In this document: one piece after another, positions 58,354 to 64,000 of the stretch
Layout: each line of letters begins with the position of its first letter
Position numbering within the stretch: the stretch's first letter is position 1
DNA from: an uncultured Verrucomicrobiota bacterium
GTDB taxonomy: Bacteria; Verrucomicrobiota; Verrucomicrobiia; Opitutales; Opitutaceae
DNA length: 64,000 nt
Direction: 5' to 3'
Assembly: GCA_903898675.1 (NCBI GenBank)
Contig: CAIUGM010000001.1
Coordinates: forward strand, 18,923 to 82,922
The notes under the pieces: generated by a model
Database searches by the model: none
Told to the model about the DNA's origin: nothing
What the model saw: the letters and a program-made list of their open reading frames with translations, nothing else
Translations under genes and position numbers: made by a program

Positions 58354-58438
58354 TGGTGCCCGAGGACGGACTCGAACCGTCATGCTTTTAGGCACAGGCT
58401 TCTGAGACCTGCGTGTCTACCAATTCCACCACCCGGGC
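58354..58438 (-). tRNA. tRNA-Leu (anticodon CAG)
   Basis: Read on the minus strand: acceptor GCCCGGG, D arm with TGGTAGACACG, anticodon stem CAGGT/GCCTG enclosing loop CTCAGAA (anticodon CAG), a long variable arm as in class II tRNAs, T arm with GGTTCGAGTCC, and acceptor CTCGGGC plus encoded CCA. The 85-base length including CCA is right for leucine. Confidence 0.97.
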
Positions 58439-58518
58439 AAAAAACTGAAGGGTCATGGATACGCCCCGAGCCCGACGGGGCAAGTGTTTTGTTGGGGCAC
58501 CGGAAACCCGGATTTTTA

Positions 58519-58618
58519 CCCACGGAACACACGGAATACACGGAAAGACTGAGGATTAGCAGATATTCGTGTGCAATTCCCGATCCCCGCTTCGGTGTAT
58601 TCCGTGTGTTCCGTGGGC
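58519..58618. repeat. Intergenic inverted repeat, CCCACGGAA family, copy 3
   Basis: The left arm CCCACGGAACACACGGAATA continues CACGGAA; the right arm ends GTATTCCGTGTGTTCCGTGG. About 50 bases of loop separate them. It lies between tRNA-Leu and ada. Confidence 0.9.
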
Positions 58619-58632
58619 AACCATTCTTACCA

Positions 58633-59733
58633 TCACCCGGCGAATTTGCGCTCGTGGTCCAGCAGCCGCTGCTTGCGCCAGATGCCTCCGGCGTAACCGC
58701 AGAGCGAACCATCGGCCCGGATGACCCGGTGGCACGGAATCACCAGCGCCAGCATGTTCGAGCCGTTGGCGCGGCCGATGGCGCGCGGCGCCTTCGGGAT
58801 GCCCAGCTTCGCCGCCATGGCCGCATAGGAACGGGTCTTGCCGGGCACGATCTTCTGCAGCTCGGCCCAGACGCGCCGCTGAAACTCCGAACCCACCGGC
58901 GCGAGCGGCAGGTCAAAGGTCAGGGACTTCCCGGCAAAGTAACGGCCGAGCTGCCGGCCGGTCTCGTCCAGAATGGCATGGCTGCCGGGCACGATGGCGC
59001 ACTTGAGCCGCCGGCGCAGCCCGGCCAGCTCGCGCTCGAGTCCGCGGCGGTCGGCGAATTCCAGCAACCGCAGTCCCTCGTCGTCCGCCAGCGCCAGCAT
59101 CGTGCCAAGCGGCGTGTCGATGCGCTGTGCGAGCAAACAGCGACCGGACTTGGCATCCCGCGGCGGTGCACCGAAAATTCGCGTGAACGCGTCCCGGAAC
59201 CCGCTCGTGGATTCATACCCCTGCGCGAGTTGAACCTCGATGACCGGCCGGCCGACCTTCACGTCGCGCAACGCCAGGCCCATCCGTCGCGCGCGCTGGT
59301 ACGCATGAAACGTCATACCGTGGTAAGACTTGAACTGCCGGCGGGCCGTCGATGGCTCCACGCCCATGGCCGCAAGGTCCTTGTCGCTGACGCGACCATC
59401 GGCCGCCGCTTCAACCGACCGGCGCAGTTTTTCCACCAGCGGAGGCACCGGCTTGCCCGAGTCCATCGGCCGGCACAGCCGGCAGGGGCGGTAGCCGCCG
59501 TGCAACGCCTCGGTGGTCGTCGGGAAAAACTCCACGTTCTCCGGCTTGGGCCGCTTGGCCCGGCAGGTCGGCCGGCAGAAGATGCCCGTGGTCTTCACCC
59601 CGGTAAAGAAGACGCCCTCGTAGCCGGAGTCCCGGCGGACCAGCGCCTGATACATCGTGCGGTGGGAAGGCAGGGAACTCATGGACGGCGGGACGACCGG
59701 GGCGGCATCGGGAACGGATTCAAAAATTGTCAT
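58633..59733 (-). CDS. ada: Ada: O6-methylguanine-DNA methyltransferase and transcriptional activator
   Basis: 366 residues from ATG 59733 (MTIFES). The N-terminal Ada zinc domain carries the four-Cys pattern C53-x3-C57 and C84-x2-C87, which in E. coli Ada accepts a methyl group from phosphotriesters and senses alkylation. An AraC-type helix-turn-helix follows (about 95-200), then the C-terminal O6-alkylguanine transferase with the acceptor Cys334 in IPCHRVIRADG. It both repairs O6-methylguanine and switches on the adaptive response in homologues. A partner alkA or alkB is not adjacent. Confidence 0.93.
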   Translation of the reverse strand: MTIFESVPDAAPVVPPSMSSLPSHRTMYQALVRRDSGYEGVFFTGVKTTGIFCRPTCRAKRPKPENVEFFPTTTEALHGGYRPCRLCRPMDSGKPVPPLVEKLRRSVEAAADGRVSDKDLAAMGVEPSTARRQFKSYHGMTFHAYQRARRMGLALRDVKVGRPVIEVQLAQGYESTSGFRDAFTRIFGAPPRDAKSGRCLLAQRIDTPLGTMLALADDEGLRLLEFADRRGLERELAGLRRRLKCAIVPGSHAILDETGRQLGRYFAGKSLTFDLPLAPVGSEFQRRVWAELQKIVPGKTRSYAAMAAKLGIPKAPRAIGRANGSNMLALVIPCHRVIRADGSLCGYAGGIWRKQRLLDHERKFAG

Positions 59734-59852
59734 GCTCCACTGTAGCAGCAAGGGCGAAGGAAAATCCGCCGATTTCCGGGCGACCTTTTCTGGCGCAACC
59801 CATGCGGTTTAACCACGAACTGACACGAATGGACCAAAACCCCAAACGGGTT

Positions 59853-59940
59853 GCCCACGGAATACACGGAAAGAGAATCTTCGAGTTTCTGATTCCATGC
59901 CTCGCTGCTTTTTTCTGTGTATTCCGTGGGTTCCGTGGGC
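59853..59940. repeat. Intergenic inverted repeat, CCCACGGAA family, copy 4
   Basis: GCCCACGGAATACACGGAAA on the left and TGTATTCCGTGGGTTCCGTG (then GGC) on the right are inverted copies. It separates the ada start from the stop of the P-loop gene. Confidence 0.88.
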
Positions 59941-59969
59941 AAAATAATTCTGTTACGTCAGGTCGAGAA

Positions 59970-60746
59970 TTATCCTGTCGCCGGCAGATACTTGGTGACG
60001 TCCGGCAGTTCCTTCTCCCGCCGGCCGCTGCGGTCGCGGATGAAATAGGGCTCGGGCGGGAGGATGCCGGTGTCGTCCTCGTCCAATTCCTCCTCGTCAT
60101 CGTCCGTCTCGAGGCCCTCGATCTCGTACACTTCGCCCTCCTCGAAATATTGTGAGACGCGCCGGGGTGTGGGATCAAGCAGCACGGGCGGATTGGCGAG
60201 ATCACCCCGGCTCTTCACCTGGATGAAGTAGCAGGGGAAATATTGATCGGTGAACGCCTTGATGAAATCGCTCAGCCACTTGTTGGCGACGCCTTCGCGC
60301 TTGGTCAGGAAGACCACATCGGCAAAATGGATGCAGGCGGCGAACCATTGCGTCAGGATCGGCTGCTTCTCGGCCAGCTGGCAGTCCACCGTGCAGAAGA
60401 TCCGCGCCAGCTCCGCGCCCTGTTGCTCCAGCCAGGGCTTCAGGGCCTCGATCTGGTCGATCGTGTTGGCGTGCGAGTCGGCCAGATAGAAGACGGTGGC
60501 ACCGTCCGCGCCCTCGAGCGGCGGGAGCGCAGCGGGCTCGGGTGTTTCCGCTGGCGTCCAATGCCAGCGGCGAATCTCGACATTGGGCATCAAAGCCAGC
60601 TTGGCGTCGGTCGGGTCGGTGGCCTCGGAGTCCGCCACCAGCACGAGGGCCCGGTCCTTTTCGTCGAGCCCGTTGGCGATCAGGTCACGCACGATCCCGC
60701 GCCGGCCGGAGCCGGGAGTGCCGATGATGAAGTAGACGGAAATCAT
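59970..60746 (-). CDS. CobW-like P-loop protein with degenerate Walker A
   Basis: 258 residues. The N-terminal motif FIIGTPGSGRRG is a P-loop in which the usual GK[S/T] is replaced by GRR (R15, R16), so nucleotide binding is probably altered. Other features match the CobW/UreG-like SIMIBI fold: IFCTVDCQLAEKQPILTQWF and DVVFLTKREG in place of NKxD. Near the C terminus, residues about 213-225, lies an acidic tract (ETDDDEEELDEDD) in the place where CobW proteins often have histidines that bind metal. No cobalamin, urease or hydrogenase gene is near. Orthology to a known family is not certain. The gene before it on the same strand is aroC, about 205 bases away. Confidence 0.65.
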   Translation of the reverse strand: MISVYFIIGTPGSGRRGIVRDLIANGLDEKDRALVLVADSEATDPTDAKLALMPNVEIRRWHWTPAETPEPAALPPLEGADGATVFYLADSHANTIDQIEALKPWLEQQGAELARIFCTVDCQLAEKQPILTQWFAACIHFADVVFLTKREGVANKWLSDFIKAFTDQYFPCYFIQVKSRGDLANPPVLLDPTPRRVSQYFEEGEVYEIEGLETDDDEEELDEDDTGILPPEPYFIRDRSGRREKELPDVTKYLPATG

Positions 60747-60863
60747 TTTGCCACGAACATCTTCAAGCGCGCCCAGAATGCAACCACCGGACGCGGGTTA
60801 AGTTTGATCCTGATCCATGCCTGGGCGCACCGCCAGATCGCCTGAACAAACCGACCAATCCGA

Positions 60864-60939
60864 ACCACAGAGGCACAGAGACACAAAGGTCGGAAAATTC
60901 CTGATCTCTTTTCTCTGTGTCTCCGTGTCTCTGTGGTTC
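60864..60939. repeat. Intergenic inverted repeat, ACCACAGAGGCACAGAGACAC type
   Basis: ACCACAGAGGCACAGAGACA (then CAAAGG) and CTCTGTGTCTCCGTGTCTCT (then GTGGTT) are inverted. It is a looser relative of the CCCACGGAA family and lies before the aroC stop. Confidence 0.85.
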
Positions 60940-60950
60940 AATTCCGAAAA

Positions 60951-62048
60951 TCAGGACTGGAATTTGAAGGTCTGGCTCTGCGCGTGGTGCCGCATCCAGT
61001 GATCGACGAGGACCAGCGCCGTCATCGCCTCCACGATCACGACCGCGCGGGGGACGACACAAGGATCGTGCCGACCGCGGGCCAGCAGTTCCGTCTCGGC
61101 CCCGTGGATGTCCACGGTCTTTTGCGGCTGCAGGATCGTGGCGGTCGGCTTGAACGCGACGCGGAAGACGATTTCCTCGCCGTTGCTGATGCCGCCCTGC
61201 ACGCCGCCCGAGTGATTGGTCGCGGTGGCGATGTGGCCGTCGCGCTTGATGAAGACATCGTTGTGCTCCGAGCCCTTCAGCAGGGTACCGGCAAACCCGC
61301 TCCCGATCTCAAATCCCTTGGTCGCGGGCAGCGAGAGCATCGCCTTGGCCAGCTCGGCCTCCAGCCGGTCAAACACCGGTTCACCGAGCCCGACAGGCAC
61401 GCGCCGGACGCGGCACTCAATGACGCCGCCAACGGAATCGCCGGTGCTGCGGGCCTGCTTGATCCGCTCGACCATGCGCGCGGCGGTGTCCGGATGCGGA
61501 CAACGCACCGGCGAGGCCTCGACTTCGGCGAGCGTGGGGAAATTTTCAAAGCCCGGCGCGGCGATGTCGTGGATCCGCGTGACGAACGCCCGGACCTCCA
61601 CGCCGCCGGCCAGCTGCAAGATCTTCCGGGCTACGGCGCCGGCGGCCACGCGGCCGACGGTTTCGCGGGCCGAGGAGCGGCCGCCGCCGCGGTGGTCGCG
61701 GTGGCCGTACTTGGCCTGGTAAGTGTAGTCCGCGTGCGAAGGACGGTATTTCTCCTTCATCTCATCGTAGGCCCCGGGCCGCTGGTCGGAGCTGCGCACG
61801 GCCAGGGATATCGGCACCCCGGTGGTCAGGCCCTCAAAAACGCCGGACAGGATCTCGACCTTGTCGTCCTCCTTGCGGGGGGTGGTGATGTCACTCTGGC
61901 CCGGGCGGCGGCGGTCGAGGTCGGCCTGGATCTCGACGGTGGACAGGGGCAGACGCGGCGGGCAGCCGTCGATAACCACGCCCACGGCCGGCCCGTGGCT
62001 TTCGCCCCAAGTCGTTATCCGGAAGAGTTTGCCGAAGGAATTTGGCAC
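60951..62048 (-). CDS. aroC: Chorismate synthase
   Basis: It converts 5-enolpyruvylshikimate-3-phosphate to chorismate with reduced FMN, the last common step of aromatic amino acid synthesis. 365 residues from a GTG start at 62048. Signatures: [57 protein letters not shown], and [20 protein letters not shown]. The length is normal. It is the gene next to the TnsA-like island; its promoter region is 62049-62221, which contains several short repeats (such as GGCCAAAACTCCAAAGGCCA). Confidence 0.95.
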   Translation of the reverse strand: MPNSFGKLFRITTWGESHGPAVGVVIDGCPPRLPLSTVEIQADLDRRRPGQSDITTPRKEDDKVEILSGVFEGLTTGVPISLAVRSSDQRPGAYDEMKEKYRPSHADYTYQAKYGHRDHRGGGRSSARETVGRVAAGAVARKILQLAGGVEVRAFVTRIHDIAAPGFENFPTLAEVEASPVRCPHPDTAARMVERIKQARSTGDSVGGVIECRVRRVPVGLGEPVFDRLEAELAKAMLSLPATKGFEIGSGFAGTLLKGSEHNDVFIKRDGHIATATNHSGGVQGGISNGEEIVFRVAFKPTATILQPQKTVDIHGAETELLARGRHDPCVVPRAVVIVEAMTALVLVDHWMRHHAQSQTFKFQS

Positions 62049-62221
62049 AGGCCGGAAAGATTTGAGTCAACCGTGCCGGCAGGCAAGCCCTACCCAAGGT
62101 TCAACCAAATCCCCAAATGGGAGCGGCCAAAACTCCAAAGGCCAAAAACTCCCCGGCTCATTGAGTGATACTTTCGGCAGCCGAAAGCGAAGGCTGGCTT
62201 GCCGAGCCATAGCCCATGAAG

Positions 62222-62240
62222 CGTGACAGAAAGTTGTTCG
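62222..62240. repeat. Left terminal inverted repeat of the TnsA island
   Basis: CGTGACAGAAAGTTGTTCG. The complement of the right copy at 63905 is CGTGACAGAAAGTTTGTCCG: the first 14 bases are identical, then there is one gap and one substitution. Confidence 0.75.
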
Positions 62241-62255
62241 TAAAAATGCCAGAAT

Positions 62256-62349
62256 GGTTGGCCAGAAGAAGCCCGGATTCCCATTCCGAGAATCGGGTCG
62301 TGACTGAAAGGTTGGCCATCCTAATAAGTCGTGCCAAAAAGATTGGCCA
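62256..62349. repeat. Three RTTGGCCA repeats near the left end
   Basis: GGTTGGCCA at 62256, GGTTGGCCA at 62310 and GATTGGCCA at 62341, each preceded by A/T-rich bases (AGAAT, TGAAA, AAAAA). Two further copies with the same orientation are at 63865 and 63892 near the right end. Confidence 0.7.
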
Positions 62350-62502
62350 CGATTTTCTGGATAAGACATAAACTACTACCGCTAGGTATTTTACGAAGTG
62401 CTCTGTGAGACGACGTTTCCGTTTCCATTTGAAACTACAGCACGCGAATTTTCGGCTCATAGGCCTCCCTGTTGATTCGTCTTCACGTATCCGGAGACGA
62501 GT

Positions 62503-63687
62503 TTGGCTGTCTTGCCTATACTTGTCGCCTGCCCTGAACACGCGCGGGGCATTCAGATTAATGCGAACGCACCGCTAGTAAGCCGAGTTTACCACGTGGT
62601 GAACTCAGTATATGTCCGCAAGGCGCTGGCCGCCCCGTCTCGCCATCTGTCAGGCTACCTATCCCACACTATTCTTTATCCGAGCGTCCGATTTGGCCGC
62701 TCGCTCAAACTTGAAAGCCGCAACCTAGAGTATCCGTATTGTATGACGATGGCCTACCGGGCCGACGTTTTGTGCGTACTTGAGCAGCCCCCATTAATTC
62801 AAATTGTCATCCCAGGCCACAAGGGCTGGCTGGAATATGTTCCGGATCTCTTGGTAATCACGGCGACCGGAATCGAGATCTGGGAAACGAAGCATAAAGC
62901 TGAGTTAGCCGAAAAATGCATTAAACACCCCAATCGCTACCAAGAACAGAAAGGGGTCTATCGCTCATCGCCGGTCGAAGCCTACTTTGCCAAGTGGGGA
63001 TTCAAATATGCAATCGTCACTGAAGAAGGTCTGCACCCAGCATTTTGCCAAGCAACCAACTTTCTGCACGGATACGTCCAAGGGTACCCAAACAAGCCAA
63101 TCACCGAACAGGAACGGGCCGATTTTGTTGGTTATGTAAGGAGCCATTCAGGTGTTCGGCTCGGCGACATCCCAGCGACTGATACTACACGCAGGAATGA
63201 GCTGGCTCTATATTTCCTGGCTCAAGCGGTAGTCTTCACCTCATTCAGCGAGGCCGATTTCAAACAGCCAACAGCCCTGCGTCTCTACGATACTGCGCAA
63301 GACGAGCAGGCATTCCACCAATATCTGAATCATGCCCGGCCGCGACCGGCGAATATCGAAGAGCTTGGCTATCGACTAAAGCAAGGCGTCCTCATCGAGA
63401 TAGGGAAGACCGACTATATTCATCAGGCGCAACGCCAGGTCTGTGATCAAGCAGCTCGAAGAAGAAAGCGACCGCGGGCAGCTATTCGGAGGTTAAAACG
63501 AACCTGGGACCGCTTTAGCGGTGCACGTTGGTTGACGCCCGCGGCCCATGTATGTACATCCATACAAAGCCTGTCGCAAACGGCAGAACAGACGATTCGG
63601 GATCGCAGCGGATTCGCCAGTTACTATCGGTCACGGATCACGACCAGTCGGTCACAGAGGCCGATCTCTTCCACGAATTCAATATAA
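62503..63687 (+). CDS. tnsA: TnsA-like endonuclease (Tn7-type transposase nuclease subunit)
   Basis: 394 residues from a TTG start at 62503, preceded by GGAG at 7 bases. The N-terminal domain has the pattern of TnsA PD-(D/E)xK nucleases: a glutamate in RFGRSLKLESRNLEYPY, then EQPPLIQIVIP, the aspartate in WLEYVPDLLVI and E-x-K in IEIWETKHKAEL. In Tn7, TnsA cuts the 5' ends of the element while TnsB cuts the 3' ends. A second region (residues about 190-310) fits the TnsA C-terminal helical domain. The last ~80 residues (RRRKRPRAAIRRLKRTWDRF onward) look unlike a natural C terminus and may run through a deletion joint. Codon use is less G/C-biased than in neighbours. Confidence 0.7.
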   Translation: MAVLPILVACPEHARGIQINANAPLVSRVYHVVNSVYVRKALAAPSRHLSGYLSHTILYPSVRFGRSLKLESRNLEYPYCMTMAYRADVLCVLEQPPLIQIVIPGHKGWLEYVPDLLVITATGIEIWETKHKAELAEKCIKHPNRYQEQKGVYRSSPVEAYFAKWGFKYAIVTEEGLHPAFCQATNFLHGYVQGYPNKPITEQERADFVGYVRSHSGVRLGDIPATDTTRRNELALYFLAQAVVFTSFSEADFKQPTALRLYDTAQDEQAFHQYLNHARPRPANIEELGYRLKQGVLIEIGKTDYIHQAQRQVCDQAARRRKRPRAAIRRLKRTWDRFSGARWLTPAAHVCTSIQSLSQTAEQTIRDRSGFASYYRSRITTSRSQRPISSTNSI

Positions 63688-63864
63688 CGATAGTCGCTGC
63701 CATACGGCTGGTCGAAGCACCACAGGATGACGCTGACGAAGTGTAGCGGCAGTCGCCAATCTACTTTGGAATATTCGCTCCGAGCTGAGATTTTGGTGGC
63801 CTATAGCCGACAGACGACGAGCGTTTTAATCACGCCATGAGGCATTTACGCGAAATGCTTTAAA

Positions 63865-63900
63865 GATTGGCCATAGCCCAATTGCTTTAAAGGTTGGCCA
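63865..63900. repeat. Two RTTGGCCA repeats near the right end
   Basis: GATTGGCCA at 63865 and GGTTGGCCA at 63892, both preceded by GCTTTAAA. Their orientation on the plus strand is the same as that of the left-end copies, not inverted. Confidence 0.7.
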
Positions 63901-63904
63901 AACC

Positions 63905-63924
63905 CGGACAAACTTTCTGTCACG
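63905..63924. repeat. Right terminal inverted repeat of the TnsA island
   Basis: CGGACAAACTTTCTGTCACG, the inverted partner of 62222-62240. It lies immediately outside the last RTTGGCCA copy. Confidence 0.75.
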
Positions 63925-63956
63925 GTTCAGCCCAGCGCCATGCGCTGAGCGACGGC

Positions 63957-64000
63957 TGGTGCCCCCGCCCGGAATTGAACCGGGATCACACGTTTAGGAA
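63957..64000 (-). tRNA. tRNA-Arg (anticodon CCT), 3' part only
   Basis: On the minus strand the window edge cuts the anticodon loop. What is present is TTCCTAA (anticodon CCT), stem half ACGTG, a short variable loop, T arm CCCGGTTCAATTCCGGG, acceptor half CGGGGGCA and encoded CCA. The anticodon-loop reading gives Arg(CCT). The 5' half lies beyond the window. Confidence 0.88.

Larger units (their letters stand above)
62222..63924. mobile_element. TnsA-carrying island with terminal inverted repeats next to tRNA-Arg
   Basis: A segment of about 1.7 kb, visibly more AT-rich than its surroundings. It is bounded by CGTGACAGAAAGTTGTTCG at the left and CGGACAAACTTTCTGTCACG at the right, which are inverted copies (18 of 20 positions agree with one gap). 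It contains a TnsA-like nuclease gene but no recognisable tnsB, tnsC or tniQ, so it looks like a deleted or non-autonomous Tn7-like element. The right boundary is about 32 bases from the 3' end of tRNA-Arg(CCT). No target-site duplication of 5 bases is clear at the chosen boundaries, so the exact ends remain uncertain. Confidence 0.6.

Noticed and set aside
62256..63900. The RTTGGCCA repeats as a CRISPR array
   Set aside because: The cores are only 9 bases, spacing is irregular (27 to over 1500 bases), and no cas gene is present.
62222..63924. A 5-base target-site duplication around the island
   Set aside because: Flanking pentamers at several possible end positions (for example GAAGC on the left and GGTTC on the right) do not match, so none is claimed.

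Overview
The window is a GC-rich stretch of chromosome from a Gram-negative-type bacterium, most likely a member of the Opitutaceae (Verrucomicrobiota). The evidence is the LL-diaminopimelate aminotransferase (dapL) typical of that superphylum, a CMP-Kdo synthetase and a TonB-dependent receptor that imply an outer membrane, weak ribosome binding sites, frequent GTG starts, and many dispersed intergenic inverted repeats. The taxonomic call is an inference from gene content only.

Layout. 1-9.5 kb: a partial fumarylacetoacetate hydrolase, an NCS2-type permease, a Rieske oxygenase, an OPT transporter, two pantothenate genes (panE-like and panC) and dapL. 9.5-13.5 kb: a leftward Mla-type lipid transport operon (permease with STAS domain, ATPase, MCE protein, PqiC-like lipoprotein) plus a small unknown gene. 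13.6-22.2 kb: a HAD phosphatase, a DUF1304 membrane protein, a MaoC dehydratase, recD2, a class III adenylate cyclase with TolB-like and TPR regions, and an S9 peptidase. 22.4-30.9 kb: an M16 zinc protease, two gene fragments joined head to head (half a histidine kinase against a two-TM protein fragment), a TonB-dependent receptor under a TPP riboswitch, and a SIMPL protein. 31-46.9 kb: kamA-like, two hybrid histidine kinases, carA, a chemotaxis receptor, kdsB, HPr, TatD, a DUF4097 protein, an ArsC-like protein, a dienelactone hydrolase and a CBS protein. 47-62 kb: hrpA, a sulfite-oxidase-like enzyme, deoA, an NHL/Ig surface protein, a TPR protein, tRNA-Leu(CAG), ada, a degenerate P-loop protein and aroC. 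62.2-63.9 kb: an AT-richer island with a TnsA-like nuclease between terminal inverted repeats, ending about 30 bases from a tRNA-Arg(CCT) that is cut by the window edge.

Most of the window is ordinary core genome. The parts that stand out are the TnsA-like island beside the tRNA, the TPP riboswitch in front of an outer-membrane receptor, the junction of two gene fragments near 26.6 kb, and intergenic-type repeats that have entered the reading frames of the recD2 and hrpA helicase genes without breaking them. No CRISPR array, rRNA or integrase was seen.
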